Shown in pieces: positions 25,480 to 37,495 of a stretch of 64,000 nt of DNA (positions are counted from its first letter, which is position 1; each line of letters opens with the position of its first letter). Under the pieces are notes generated by a model, which did not search any database, had not been told where the DNA came from, and saw only the letters and a list, made by a program, of their open reading frames with translations. The DNA lies in contig OX419758.1 in NCBI GenBank assembly GCA_948567375.1, positions 7,445,001-7,509,000 on the forward strand, read 5' to 3'. A program made the translations under genes and the position numbers. The DNA is from Lunularia cruciata. Lineage: Eukaryota; Streptophyta; Marchantiopsida; Lunulariales; Lunulariaceae.

Positions 25480-26541
25480 GATTTCCACCTCCTCCTCTTC
25501 AATGTGCCTCTCTATGTTGTTCAAAGATTGCTTGTATGAAGGCCAAGGGCCTCTAGGGAAACGAGTACGACAGTTGGTAGATATGTGCCCAATACGGCCA
25601 CAATTGTAACAAAGGCATTGTTCTCCTCGAGTCCCTTCTCCTCGTGGGACTCCATCTCTTTGTTCTTTTACCCGTCCCTGCTCCCCTTGAAGCGGTCATG
25701 CTCCTTGATCCCGGAATCAAAGGTTGCCCAATTCCATCGGTACTGGTCCATCCATGTGTGACATTTCTGCCCAATAATGTTGAGGTGGAACTACTCCTTC
25801 ACCTCCACCTAATGCTCTTGCTATTCTCTATGCACAAGCAATGGCTTCAAATACCGTGTGAGGATTTTGCACCATGACTTCTTGGTGAATCCGCTCTTCC
25901 AACCCTCGTTTGAAATTGTTGAGAGCCTTTGCTAGACTCATGTTGGTAATTGCAACTTGTAGATCCAGAAATGCCTCCACATACTCTTGTACATTATTCT
26001 TATGTCTCAATCCCCATAGTCAGGTTCAAGCCATATGCACAGCATCCATCGATTGGAAATTCTTCAGCAGTCCTTCTTGCATTGCTGTCCATGTAACCTC
26101 CATTCTCTCTGCCAGCATGGATCATTCCCAAGCATCATACCATGTGAGGGCTTTATCGGGCAAGTACCCACATGCAAACACACCTGCAACATGCTCTGTG
26201 ATCTCTGTTGAGAACAATCGGAAATATCGATTCATTCTTGAGATCCAATCTTCCACTACTCCCATCGTATGCTGCTCCTTGTAAGGCTCAATGTTGCAGG
26301 TCTTCTTCATCTGGAGTAGCAATGTGGCTTCATGGTTGATAGGGTTCGTAGGCACGGGTGCCTCTCCAAGTACTTCAGTTGCAGGTATTGGGTTTTGAGA
26401 TGGCTCTTCTTCTTGCATGGCTTGATCGTTCCCGAGGATCTGCACTTGACTTTGTAATGTCTCCATGGTCATCTTAATCTCTCAAAATTCATTCAACATC
26501 CCTTGCATTCCTTGCACCAGTTCTTGCAGTTGCGGATCCAT
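25480..26541 (-). pseudogene. gag of chromovirus C
   Basis: The ATG at 26541-26539 (minus) in ACCATGG context is the most likely start, giving MDPQLQELVQGMQG. An in-frame TGA follows soon after. Frame 26472-26122 has the gag core motif DKALTWYDAWE, and 26010-25828 has VEAFLDLQVAI and NNFKRGL. A zinc knuckle CYNCGRIGHISTNC lies near 25608-25567. Small frameshifts separate these parts. Gag forms the cytoplasmic particle that packages the element RNA. Confidence 0.75.
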
Positions 26542-26574
26542 GGTTCCTACAACACTCAATTGCTAATGTTTATT

Positions 26575-27007
26575 TCAATACAGAGTCAATATAATCACTC
26601 TGGAAGGCGCACAAACTATTGGAACTACCATTGGGACCTCGAAAGCTATCACTCGTTGATAATACTCCTCACCAAAATTCCTAACCACAAAATCTCTAAA
26701 TATCACTTTTGGCCTCACTACATAATGGATTTCTACTTGAGTGTTGAAAGGGAGAGGATTTGGGACATTCATATCCATATTATTATAATAGAATGTAGAT
26801 TGTCAAATCCCACTCTCTGTCAAATATCACCACAGGTAGAATCACCAAGTTTGGTGAGTTCATCACTCTGTCCATGAATTCTGCACCAAAGTGATAAACT
26901 AGCAATACCCTCATCTGCTCATGTTGGATGTCCATAACCTTGATGTGGAATGGGTTTGAGAATAGAAAGCTAGGTGCATGAAATTGTCCTCCCGGCGCCT
27001 CCATCAC
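26575..27007 (-). other. two related leader reading frames between 5' LTR and gag
   Basis: Frames 27007-26783 (74 codons) and 26778-26575 (67 codons) encode similar segments: NPFHIKVMDI...HFGAEFMDRV...VILPVV and LPFNTQVEIH...NFGEEYYQRV...MVVPIV. The DNA is also recognisably similar (ATCACTC and CACCAAA blocks at 26650-26683 and 26862-26900). This is an old tandem duplication. I do not recognise a domain, and the frames may be fortuitous. Confidence 0.45.
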
Positions 27008-27124
27008 ATCCGCTCTCTAAAGTCCATCCTAAGTCTAGCGATTACTCTATGTTCTCCACCTCACATTACTCAATTTTAGTAGTTTGTGCTATTCCAAGAG
27101 GGGTGATCCACTCTCTTGGACTAG

Positions 27125-27144
27125 AACACTCTCTCTGATATCAT
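27125..27144 (-). promoter_or_regulatory. primer-binding site of chromovirus C
   Basis: The minus strand just inside the 5' LTR reads ATGATATCAGAGAGAG. This matches the usual plant initiator-Met-tRNA site TGGTATCAGAGC with one early mismatch. The position immediately after the LTR end GTATTACA is as expected. Confidence 0.7.
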
Positions 27145-27834
27145 TGTAATACTCCAAGGACAAGAGAAGAGAGAAAACACAGATTGCACACTCAAACATT
27201 AGATGCCCCAGGGGAGCACCTTCTCTTTATTATATAGACAAAGAGGATCTCCTCCAAGGAAGCTCCACCATAGGATTAGGGATACAGATAGGTGACATGT
27301 CAGTAAGCTCCACCCTTGGATTAATTATTTGGATGGGTGACATGTCTGGTCTAGGTCCTATATGGTTGGTCAAACAAGCTTTGACCGGAGGGAATCTTTT
27401 AGGGAATCTTCTTGTAGGAATCTCAAAATCACGTGAGTAAGGTACCATTGGAAAGCTATGGATGAGACAAAGTAGGGGGAAGGGAAGGCAAGCCTTTCCT
27501 CCATTCCGGGGGGGCAGGGAATTTGCACATTTTTGGCCTAATTCATCCGTTTAGGCCTCTGAAATTGCCTTCAAAGATTTTGGGCATATTTTGGTTCCTA
27601 CTCTATTAGTAGAAGTCCCCTTTTGGTGATACCTCTTTCAGATCTGTTTAGTCCATCATGTGTAACATCCTTCCATTTGTTACCAAATCAATTCTCACCT
27701 TTTAATCATATGTCTAGCTATTGGTTCTAAGGTTCTCAAGTCTATTTCGGTTTTTGCCCTATTAGTAGAAGTACTCTTTTGGTGATACTTCTATCTTATC
27801 TATTTTGACCATCATGTATAACATCATTCTAGCA
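27145..27834 (-). repeat. 5' LTR of chromovirus C, outer end truncated
   Basis: It begins TGTAATACTCC on the plus strand and follows the 3' LTR up to CATCATTCTAG, where the remaining ~75 bp including the terminal TATTACA is missing. The U3 promoter end is therefore damaged. Confidence 0.85.
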
Positions 27835-28007
27835 TAATATAAATGCATACTCCCACTCACCAATCAATAATTCTAGCATGTCTAAATCCACTTCTCCATA
27901 TGCATCCTCATCTTCTAATCTTTCATGCAAGGTCTACAAATCTAACTTTATAATCCTTTGTATACATTTCTTAATATTTCTGCTAAATTACCACAAGTAC
28001 TCCCTCT
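27835..28007. other. intergenic, no gene seen
   Basis: Short AT-rich stretch between the truncated LTR and a minisatellite. Confidence 0.4.
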
Positions 28008-28410
28008 GGGCATGTTGTATTTGAACTTGGTCCTCCTTGCTTGAATCTTGAATCATCAAAAATAACAACTCGATTCATGAATCTCGAGCTTGGTCCGACA
28101 TGCTCTCAATATCATTTGGGCATGTTGTATTCAATGCTGTCCTCCTTGCTTGATTCCTTCATCACCAAAATTAACACTTTGTCTAGGCATGTTGTACTCA
28201 ATGCTGTCCTCCTCACTTGATTCAGCACCCTGTCCTCCTTTGGGCATGTTGTATTCAATGATGTCTTCCTCCCTTGATTCCTTCATCACCAAAATTAACA
28301 CTTGGTCAAGGCATGTTGTATTCAACCTGTCCTCCTCACTTAATTCAGCATCTTGTCCTCCTTGCTTGATTCCTGAATCACCAAAAATAACACTTGGTCA
28401 ACATGCTCTA
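28008..28410. repeat. higher-order minisatellite around GGCATGTTGTAT
   Basis: The motif GGCATGTTGTA(T/C) recurs at about 28009, 28119, 28185, 28243 and 28309. Spacings alternate 67 and 57 bp, so the true period is 124 bp (28118 to 28242, 28185 to 28309). Each unit also carries TGTCCTCCT and CACCAAAATTAACACTT. It is translatable in part (28090-28614), but this reflects the repeat, not a gene. Confidence 0.75.
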
Positions 28411-28655
28411 CTCTTCTCAATGCAATACTTTGTTCTATTCGTAATGACAAGCAAGCTACAAGATAAAAATAATCAATTTGTAACTTGTACTAGTTTAAAT
28501 AGTAACTTGAGTATTTTAGATATAATTTCAAACAAATTCATTTCCCCTTTCCACTTTCACACAACACACTTTAACCTTCACACAACGTACTCTTCTATTC
28601 TTCACAAAGCTTAATCCTCAAATCTTTACACTATGCTATCAATACTTTCTTGATC
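28411..28655. other. intergenic, no gene seen
   Basis: AT-rich; includes short repeats of CACACAAC. No gene. Confidence 0.4.
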
Positions 28656-29343
28656 TGTAACACCCATTTGTGCATGTGTGTGGTATCGTGATATTTAGCT
28701 TGGTATTACAAGTACTTGAGAGATATTATTTATATAGAGATAAAGGATGGTTCTACATTAATCATGATTAGCTAAAGTTAGTCATAGCTAAGATAGAGTG
28801 GACCTTACTTTAGAGGATGTGGAAAAGATGAGCACCACTATTTTGGATTCTAGTGTGTTGACTAGGTATTATTCCTAGGTGTTTGGCTTTGAGGAAAGAG
28901 TTGAGAACTCGTGGGCCGCAAGCCTTTTTGTTTTGGATTCTTCTATAGTTCAAAGATAGCCCATGTGAAGGAATCCTTGACTTAGTGGTTGGGTCAAGAT
29001 AAGATCACATGCTAGTGGAATGTGCCCATGTGAATGGATATTCTTTTCTACTTTTTGACTTTACTTGACTTTTAGTCCAGTAAGTTGAGTTACTACGGTA
29101 ATTAGTAACTTTGGCGTGTAATTATTTCACAAGTATATAAATAATGGGTGAGGAGGTACTCATCATCCTTTCATTTGCAATTATCTTTCTCTCATTGAGT
29201 TCTCTAGTGAGCAATATCTTGAGTCTTGGAGTATTAGCCTTGGAGGAGTATAATGGAGTTGGGGTTCCTTGCTTTCTTAGTCCATGGTGCGCTACCATAA
29301 TAGCCATCAGAGGTTCATCTTGAGTGAGAGACAAACCGGCTCA
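28656..29343 (+). repeat. solo LTR of the element A family
   Basis: 688 bp from TGTAACACCC to CCGGCTCA, the inverse of LTRs 1-3. No interior sequence lies on either side, so it is a solo LTR left by recombination. The flanks (...TTGATC and AAGATC...) agree only partly, so a clean target duplication is not shown. Confidence 0.85.
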
Positions 29344-30652
29344 AAGATCTAGTATTCCTCGTGCAATGCGTTCTCATTAGCTCAGATTTCTTGTTCTCGT
29401 CCGGCTTGTCGTGTCCTGCTCATGCAATTCTTTTATGTTCTCCCCCGCTTGTGCAATCATTTTCATTCTCGTATGTAATCTATTTTCATCACTTGTCTTG
29501 TTCTTGCCGGGGGGACAAGGAGCGCAATCCATCACCTATCTTCATTGTCCCCACTTTGGTTGCCTATCCCATTCACAACGTTACCCCGTTCACCCTAACC
29601 TAATCAACCATGTTATTTACTCTAATGTGTAATTAATGCATTACGGAGTGATAACATAAATTTCCATATTCCTTACTTTCTACAAACCACCCTTACGGAG
29701 TGTGCTAATAATAAGGAACTTGACCGAAACTCCGGAACTATCTCTTTTTGTCCCAAACCTGCACTCCGCACCGCTTAGTCAAAACTTCAGAACAATCTAT
29801 ATGAAAAGAAACGGAGCATCGTAAATCTATTTCTGAAACCCCTTACTGTCATCTCCCGAGATATAGAATTACGGTAAGACTATGGCGCTGTTACTTCCTT
29901 GCGCCGGTTGCAATTGCTTAATTTTACAAATCTCACCTTTGCGTAGACCTCTTTCTGCACATAAAAGTCCTCAGTTCTGACGATTGAGTTCCTCGAGTAC
30001 TATAAGCATCTCCTGAGCAACAACACAACCTAGTTCTAGATGAGATTCTTTGCATCTAATATACAGGACAAATCAGTCCATTCACACGGATATCACGTCA
30101 TTGCCCGGGTGTCCTTCAGCACGTACCTTGCATCAAAGGAAGTGAGTAATATGATTAGAATTCGTGAAATTCGTGCACTTATCTTTTCAGTCAACTTTCG
30201 ATAACTGCCTCGGTTCCGGCTTGGTGTTCTTTAGGTTATTCCGGTTTGCATTATCCCCAAAACTTTGTGAGTGAAACTTTTTAAATAATTTCAGAATGGG
30301 AATTTGGGTAATGGGAGTCAAGGTGCGTTTATCGAGAGTATTGGGGGACTCTTGGGTTCGCATGGATGTGGCCGCACGTTCTCGTGTAAAGATTTCGCAA
30401 ATATCTATTTTGTCTTGTAGTGCGGGAGAAGGCAGCCGTTAGTTTGTCATTTCTCGGTATCGCACATCTCTTCGGCCGTCTCTTTTGGTCTCCGTCACCG
30501 AGATTTATTCTTTGGCAGACGAAAACGGTTAACAACGAATATTGACCGGCGATTCCCCAGTCCTCTCACTGAGAAGATGACAGAATTTATTCTGGTACGT
30601 ATTGGCTAATTAATGGGAATACCTTTCACATATTAACTCTCTCCTGTAGGGT
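29344..30652. other. intergenic, no gene seen
   Basis: Mixed-composition DNA, richer in CG dinucleotides than the left half. Reading frames such as 29361-29603 and 30329-30535 have no recognisable features. Confidence 0.4.
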
Positions 30653-30663
30653 TATAATTATGA

Positions 30664-30766
30664 GAGAAAAAGGCGACCGCACAGAGAACAAGAAAGGATG
30701 GAAAGACCCCATCAAACCCTACAAGGGAGAGACAACAAAGGTAAAGTGGTGCTAGGCCCCAATCGG
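30664..30766 (-). mobile_element. tail-only element T1 (103 bp) with 11-bp target duplication
   Basis: The insert equals only the 3' tail of the RLE-LINE on the minus strand. It begins CCGATTGGGGCCTAGCACC, contains TGTCTCTCCCTTGTA and TTTGATGGGGTC, and ends GCGGTCGCCTTTTTCTC. It is flanked exactly by TATAATTATGA at 30653-30663 and 30767-30777. No LINE coding sequence is included beyond the last codon or two. Confidence 0.85.
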
Positions 30767-30777
30767 TATAATTATGA

Positions 30778-32490
30778 AACGCAAACGCAAATCAATTGTT
30801 TTTTTTTCAATCTTTGATCCCTCCCTTGTAAGTCTTGATGGGTTTTCCATCCTTCATATGGTCAAAATATACGGTCATCTTTTTCTCAAATCAATAATTT
30901 TCTAGAAATCAATATACAAACCGAGTTGCAAATCAATGACAGATATTAGAAATAAAAATAAATTATTTTCCAGATAATTCGAAACAAACTCTCACATCAC
31001 CAATCGATCGTAGGAAATGTCTTTGTTGTATTCTATTAGAGTCTATTAGAGTGGCTCTTTTCAATGAAATCATCACCCAAGCCAATCTGCACCTCTATGA
31101 TACTATTATTTTTTATCCTTTCTTGTCATAAGTTTTACACTTCATTATTGCCGTTATTGATTTTATAAGCAATTGAAGACATATTGAGAAATATTACATG
31201 TATATCTATGAAATTTCATTTTGACATTTACGTGAGTCGCCATTTTCCTATTTACAACTATATTCAACTTGATTTTGGAACGATATATGCTATCATGATC
31301 ATCTACATTTCTGAATAAAAGTTGAAGATTAAAATTTAGTGCGTTTACATTTTCTTTTTCTAAATTTAATTTTAGGTATGATCCAAAATTTTGACATGCT
31401 TTCCTCAATGAGCAATTGGCCCAAATTTTTTGGAGTCTTTTCAATTTGGTGAAAATTATATATTTTGGTCATATATATTTAAACTAATAAAATTCTCAAT
31501 ACATAGATTGAATTAATGATTATGTAAATTATCAAATAAATTTAATTTTATTTAATTTTATTTATGATTTATTTTCCATTTAATAAATTATATTGTAAAA
31601 TAAGATCAATATTTCTTCAAATTTTGAATTTCTTCAAAATGATATGTAAAATAAAATATAAAATAAAAAGAATATCAATCTCATAATTGTAATGAATATG
31701 CTAAAAAATGATGATAACTAATAGTTAAAAATATAGTATATATATTAATAACAAACATAAAATATTGATAATTCATTGGATCGATACTATTGGAATTTAG
31801 TTCCATTTAACTTCTTAATTTTTTTCCCTTGGAGGGCTAGATAAGATCTTCTCATCCTTCTTGTTACCATAAGCAATAATCTATTTCATCATGATTATGA
31901 ATATAAATTAATACATATTTTTTCCTAGAAATTTGATCATTAATGGTAAATTATAAAGGATGGACTGCACCCATCAATTTGCTCTCGATCAGAAATACAC
32001 TCTAGCAATGATGATTCTTTTGAGTAGACTCGATATAAACTCAAGAAAAAATCATTTTCGGTTTGTTTGTAAAACTCGCTATAAACCCAGGAAAAATTCA
32101 TTAAGGTTTATTTGTGAGATTTATCGCATTCGTGATTAACGATTTCACACCCGGTAAATATTTGCCTCTAATGTGTAACGTGTGTTTAGGGACTTTGTGT
32201 ACTAGGTTAGAATATATCTTTCATTACCTTGATTTCTTGTATGAGATACAAGTCCATTGCAAAATAAGGTATTTAACCTTGTTACAAGTTTACTCATTTT
32301 TTAGAACGGTGCAATCTATAAAAACAATCATTCTAGGGGAGACTTCTCTGGATACTCCAATAGTTTATAGAAAAATTTCACCTAGAGTGAAGTTTGTAAG
32401 GTCTAAAAAAATTTCAAGGTCTACATTTTAGGTCCGATATTACAACTTGCATATTTAGGTTCGATAAGGTAAATTTTTCATGTCAATACT
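30778..32490. other. AT-rich intergenic, no gene seen
   Basis: Very AT-rich, especially 31440-31780. No supported gene. The frames at 31163-31444 and 32114-32431 lack any known motif. Confidence 0.45.
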
Positions 32491-32830
32491 ATTGGTCTCA
32501 CACCATTTTACCTCTTTTATCTCTCCCTTTAAGTCGTGAGGGGTCTTTCCGTCCTTCTTATGTTCTATGAGGTAAGCTTTTCTCTCTATTTTTTAGAACC
32601 TTGTCCGGCTTGAGGGGTTTTCCCGTCCTTCTTGTGTTCTATGAGGTATGCTTTTTTTTTTCTCTATTTATGAGAACCTTGTCCGGCTTGAGGGGTTTTC
32701 CCGTCCTTCTTGTGTTCTATGAGGTATGCTTTTTTTTTCTCTATTTATGAGAACCTTGTCCGGCTTGAGGGCCCTCCCGTCTTTCTTGTGTTCTATGAGG
32801 TCAGCTTTTCTCTCTATTTTTTTTAACCTT
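32491..32830 (+). repeat. tandem array of LINE-tail units (one full plus three partial)
   Basis: The first unit starts at 32491 with TATTGGTCTCACACCATTTT, aligning with the tail start TATTGGGGCTTAGCCCCATT. It continues through GGGGTCTTTCCGTCCTTCTT and ATGAGGTAAGC. Three further units of 77-78 bp start TTGTCCGGCTTGAGG at about 32601, 32679 and 32756 and lack the hairpin part. All are oriented plus. Confidence 0.8.
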
Positions 32831-33228
32831 TAATCCGCACCGCTTGTCCATCACGACGCGGTTCAGCATTTAGCCTTTGGACGTTAAATACCCACACTAT
32901 TGAACTCCAAATATATTGTTTTTGGGGACCACTTCTCCAATTTGAACGGTTTCTTAAAGATGGAAAGAGGCGACCGCGTGGGACCGCGCAGTAATTTAAA
33001 GTACTCTTTCTAGATGGGATTTAACTGCCAAAATCGAAAACTTTGTGTAATGGGAACGCAGCATGAGGTCATGAGTGCCCTTATGAGAATTTAGCTCATA
33101 AGAATTATCTAGCGTATTGGTCTGAAGTACGTCAACCAACTGAGGTTGTTGAGATGCTCTAGAAGAGGTTGTTGAGATGCTGTATTTTCAAAATGTTGCC
33201 TCAATGAATTAGATACAATTACTTGGTA
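32831..33228. other. intergenic with a short tail remnant
   Basis: No gene. GAGGCGACCGCGTGGG at 32946-32961 is the terminal part of a minus-oriented LINE tail, without the remainder. Confidence 0.45.
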
Positions 33229-33241
33229 CAACTAGTGTCAA
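33229..33241. repeat. 13-bp target-site duplication, left copy
   Basis: CAACTAGTGTCAA, identical to 36960-36972. It brackets LINE copy 2 and fixes both of its ends. Confidence 0.85.
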
Positions 33242-36200
33242 AAGCAAAAAAGGCTATAGCATAGGCAAAACAAAGGATGGGAAGACCCCATCAAGCCGTA
33301 CAAGGGAGAGAAAAAAAGGTAACATGGGGCTAAGCCCCAATAGAGTCTATATGAGAAATCTGCCCTACCGCACCTAAGATACCCGAGCTATGCAAGTCGT
33401 ACGGTCTACACACAACTGGAGCATCCGAAGAAACATCACCTAATGTGATTGCTCTCCTATGGATTGCACCAGCCACTGCCCTCTGTAGACCAATGGACAC
33501 ACACTGTCTAAAATATGCTACAAAGTATGAGAGTGAGAGTGGTACCCCCGACACCTAACATGATAAGCTCTTGCGCACTCCTTGACAAATGTGTCAAATG
33601 CCGTGTCCATTGCTCCATATAACTCCAAGGCTAGAGGAACAAAGAGGTGACCTCAATGCATGCCCCTATACTTGGAGACCTTACGACCTGCTGCTGCACT
33701 TGCCGCCCATCCAAGGGGATGGGTAATCACTCCCTCCAAAACTGTATCCCGCGTAGGGTCCGTAACCACGACATCCGCTACTGTCACCTGATCATCTCGG
33801 ACCAAGTACAAGTTTGCCCGGACAAGTGTCTTCTATAGAGCACACGAATGCTCCCTCCAAGCCAAGTATCCACTCTTGTGCCATAGCAAACAACATTATG
33901 TCTCTAATGGCATCATGGGTAGCTATCCTCTATCCTCCAAAAGGACACTACTGCTGCATCTAGTGTAGAACCACACTCACAAGTGAGTAATGAAGATGCA
34001 GATGGGTGGACCAAACCTAGGCAAAACCTCATCGTTGTAGAGAAAGTAGCTGGTGTGAGTCGAAAAGCCCTAATGCACTATCAAGCTAGGATCCAACAGC
34101 CTGCACCCTTGCCAGAGCAAGAGCAAAGATGTGCTCTAGTAGCCTGAGGAATGGACAAGGCGACTAAGAGAGAATGTAGCGCATGCTCACACTGTCGCTC
34201 TATCAAGGAAGATTGTAAACCTCTAGTCCAATCTGATGATAGTGAAGCAAAAGGTGGAAAATCCTCTCGTGCTCGCGGGGATAGAATATCTCTTGTCTGC
34301 CGCAATGACACTTGGAGAGAAAAGGATCCTCCCTCCACCTTTGTCACATAAGTCTCCAAAACCGGCCTATCAGCAACCACAAAACAAGAGGAAAGTAGAG
34401 AGAGAGCACAACTACCCAAAAATGCTATAGGTGCCATCTCCTCCATAGAAAGCAAGCCAACCCCACCACATGAAATCAGTAGAGCCGTCAGTCTATGTGC
34501 CAAACCTCCTATCACACACTCAAAAGTCCATGGTCCAATAATATCACCAAAGACTCCCATAATCCTCCTATCAAATGCTCTCAAACGTGATAGAAGGATG
34601 GTGAGGAGGGAACTGTACGGATGAGGTAGGATGGTCAACGAGAATTAATGGAAGAGAGTATACCAAATGCCACCTACGGATCTCCTAGTAATGGAAGGTC
34701 ATCCACATGGAGAACATCCTATGCAAGAGTAGCATCTTAGAAGCGAGTGACAAAATCCTCCGATCCTACTAGCACTCCAAGAACACAAAGTCCATATGTG
34801 GATGTGATACAACCCTCTAGAAGCTCAAGGTGGGGAGGGATACTAAAGAGGACCATGCCCTACACTTTGACACCTTGACTCTCAAACCTACTAGATGTAG
34901 CTTGGTAGTCAAGTAGTCAAAGGCCTGCCTAATCTGATCTACAAGGCCTACGATGTGTGTATCATCTGCCAAGGAGTGAAATACACAACTTGGCATGGCC
35001 AAAGTAGTACATAGGAGAGCTCTAAAGTGAGCCATGGCAAATAAGGCCCCCCCCCCAAAGGATCTTCTTGATGCGTACCAACAGCTAACTCCAAGATGGT
35101 GACTCCCTCCCGTGAACCACCATGCTGGTAGTAAAGGGAAGCCGAAGAGCCATAAAAAGACCGCACAAAAGGAATGAGACTTGCCAAGGATCCACCAGCC
35201 TCCTTATGCTCTCTAAAGATGAATGCACGTGAGATGCTATTAAAAGTGTTCTCAACATCCACCTGTAGGACGACCCACTCCGGATGGATATCTAGGAATT
35301 CTCTAATGCATAGAGATATAGCCTTACATCCTCCATGTGTAGCTACTCCAAACTGATGTGGATTAAAGTGTTGTCAAAAGTGAGAACGATGCTGAAGGAC
35401 AATGGTACGACTGACCAAACGCAAAAAGATCTCTCCAATAGCAATTGGTCTAATGCCTCTCGTGTCCTTCTCCATTGCGAGAAGTTGACTAGCACCTAAC
35501 ACCTGACTAATAGACAGAGGAATGTCTCCTCTTGCTACTACAGCCACCTAAAACAACTCGATAAAACCACTAAAAGGATCATCTGCTTGGAAGTAATCTC
35601 TAAGGTGCTCATAAACCATCCTTGACAAGCCTCTTGAGGAAAGGCGAGGGGTAGTGCACAATGCTTGTGCAAATAGCAAATTATCAAGACATAAAGGCTG
35701 CTCAGGCTAATAATCTAAGACCTTTAGTGGTAGTCCCTCTACTGCTATAGGATGTAGTGAGTGTAGGGAAGAGATGGTCTCATCAGTAGGACTCGCTATA
35801 GACAAAGGGTGTAGCGCTCATGCTGCTCTACTAAACTCTCCCGCTTGACCCAATGTCTTACATTGTCGTTATTGAGTGGAATTTGAGGTATCCTATGGCA
35901 ATGCCTATATCCTAAATTATGTAGCCCTAATAGACTTCTCCTGAAGGGCTACCCAGTGCCCCACTTGAGATCGACGAAATCTAGTAGCCACCTCTCTATG
36001 CCCCACACCCCTCTAGCATAACAAAGACACCATCGAGGGAGTAAGAGGAATAGGAAACAATGCTAACTCGTCCAAGGGATCACGTGCCAAACGGTCTATT
36101 GGTAGGCAAAAAGCCTGTCTAGCCTCATCATGGAGTGTGCGGGGTAGCCTATGGAAAAGATGTGGACATGGAAAACTAGTCTCAAATAACCCCAAAATGC

Positions 36201-36959
36201 AACCCACTTGAGAAGCTAACCACTCCCACGACTAGATCAGTATCCTTGGAACTGATCAGTATCCTTGGAACGATCAACAAAGGTATAGAAGAAGCGTGCG
36301 TAATCCTGAGTGTCATTGCTGTTGATGAGGTGGCTCGTCTCACGTGGGCATCCCAAAGGTCCAATCATAGTCCTTGTGCATCCTTCACACATGGGTCTTT
36401 ACCCCTTGCGAGGTAAAGCTTGGTGACACACCAGGCATGGTGTATCTCGACCCGCTCTAGGCGACCCCACATGGGAAGGTGTAGCCATGGCTTACATAAG
36501 AATAATGAAAGTAACACATGCTGCTCCTTTCCATATCCCCCCCTATCTGCAAAACCACAAGACTTCACATCCCAACTCACATAAGAAAACAATCTTTCCA
36601 AACCCTAAAATTTATAAACTCTCATAATTTTCAATTTCCATCTCCAAAATTTTCAAACTAAATTCCCATAGAACTTAATCGTGAAAACCAAGAGATTGGA
36701 AATGAAAATCCCCGACCCATCACTCTCAATGTATAATGATCACTCTAAACCCTAAAAAATCTAAAAATCCTCATAACTTTCTACTCCATTCTCCATAGTC
36801 TTCAATCTAGGTGCCAATGGAACTGAAATTGAAAAGCGAAGAGAATAGACTATTCACTCGAATGGTACATGCTGGAAAGCCCTCAAAAATTACTGATATT
36901 ATCTCAGGGTCTCTCCCACTCCTCTCTCGTCTCCACACTCTCCCGCATCTCCCCCAAGT
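33242..36959 (-). pseudogene. RLE-LINE copy 2, full length (3.7 kb), decayed
   Basis: Minus strand, colinear over its whole length with the better copy at 49430-53165. The 3' tail begins at 33242 and the ORF end is at about 33342. RT pieces lie near 35262-34817 (MDVENTFNSISRAFIF, LADDTHIVG) and 34638-34081. The initiator region CCATGG is at about 36486-36491. Multiple frameshifts and stops interrupt it. A TAG at 35550-35548 falls at the same codon as the first TAG of copy 1. A 20-bp duplication (GATCAGTATCCTTGGAAC) occurs at 36236-36275. Exact 13-bp target duplications show a genuine full-length insertion. Confidence 0.9.
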
Positions 36960-36972
36960 CAACTAGTGTCAA
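36960..36972. repeat. 13-bp target-site duplication, right copy
   Basis: CAACTAGTGTCAA, identical to 33229-33241, directly after the pyrimidine-rich 5' end of the LINE. Confidence 0.85.
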
Positions 36973-37033
36973 TAGGGAAGGTTCTTGGCATTTAGTTGCA
37001 CCTACTTGAAAGTGCAAACTGCTCCTCCTCGTA

Positions 37034-37131
37034 TTGGGGCTTAGCCCCATGTTACTTTTTTGTCTCTCCCTTGTATGGCTTGATGGGGTCTTCCCATCTT
37101 TCTTTCATTTTTACTACGCCTGTCGCCTTTT
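37034..37131 (+). mobile_element. tail-only element T2 (98 bp) with 11-bp target duplication
   Basis: It begins TTGGGGCTTAGCCCCATGTT, includes CTCTCCCTTGTATGGCTTGA and GGGGTCTTCCCATC, and ends CTGTCGCCTTTT. Flanked by TCCTCCTCGTA at 37023-37033 and 37132-37142. Opposite orientation to the LINE copies. The hairpin GGGGC-TTA-GCCCC is intact. Confidence 0.87.
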
Positions 37132-37174
37132 TCCTCCTCGTAGCTATGATATCTGAGGTGCTGTAAACTACTCG

Positions 37175-37313
37175 AACTTGACACTAATTCTTTTACCCTT
37201 TATATCTTCTCTTTGTAAGGCTCGATTTCTTGTTATCTTACATAGTCGCCATTCTCTATTAGTATAGGCTTGAGAGGGCTTCCTATCCTTCATGTGGTCG
37301 CCTTTTTCTCTCC
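37175..37313 (+). repeat. two further decayed tail units next to T2
   Basis: At 37183-37252: TTTTACCCTTTATATCTTCT, then GTAAGGCTCGATTTCTTG and CATAGTCGCC. At 37257-37313: TAGGCTTGAGAGGGCTTCC, then ATCCTTCATGTGGTCGCC. Same orientation as T2, forming a short cluster. Confidence 0.6.
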
Positions 37314-37436
37314 TTGTAAATTTTTTTAATTGAATATGTATATAAGTTTTATAACTTTATGTCCTCTAGCTAACGAGAGCCAAAAGGCCAAATAGTGAAA
37401 AAGAATGCAAAAGTATATAAAGTGGAAAATAGGAAC

Positions 37437-37495
37437 AAGGTGACCGCGCCATAGAGAACATAATTTCAAACTCAATGCAAAGAGGGCTAAAAGCC
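37437..37495 (-). repeat. decayed tail unit, minus orientation
   Basis: AAGGTGACCGCGCCATAGAG followed by GAGGGCTAAAAGCCAAAG, the two ends of a LINE tail with the middle deleted. Confidence 0.45.

Larger units (their letters stand above)
21289..27834 (-). mobile_element. chromovirus C (Ty3/gypsy), nearly complete
   Basis: A minus-strand element with a 726-bp 3' LTR (21289-22014), an interior of 5.1 kb and a 5' LTR (27145-27834) truncated at its outer end. It has a primer site, leader, gag, protease and a long open pol ending in a chromodomain. It is the youngest LTR element in the window, with most damage limited to single stop codons. A fragment of the same LTR family sits inside a LINE at 55597. 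Confidence 0.9.

Noticed and set aside
28090-28614. 174-codon frame as a gene
   Set aside because: Most of it is the 124-bp minisatellite read in one frame; its repeated peptide has no start context or known domain.
28651-29349. Target duplication around the solo LTR
   Set aside because: The flanks TTGATC and AAGATC match only in GATC; too short and partly offset to count.
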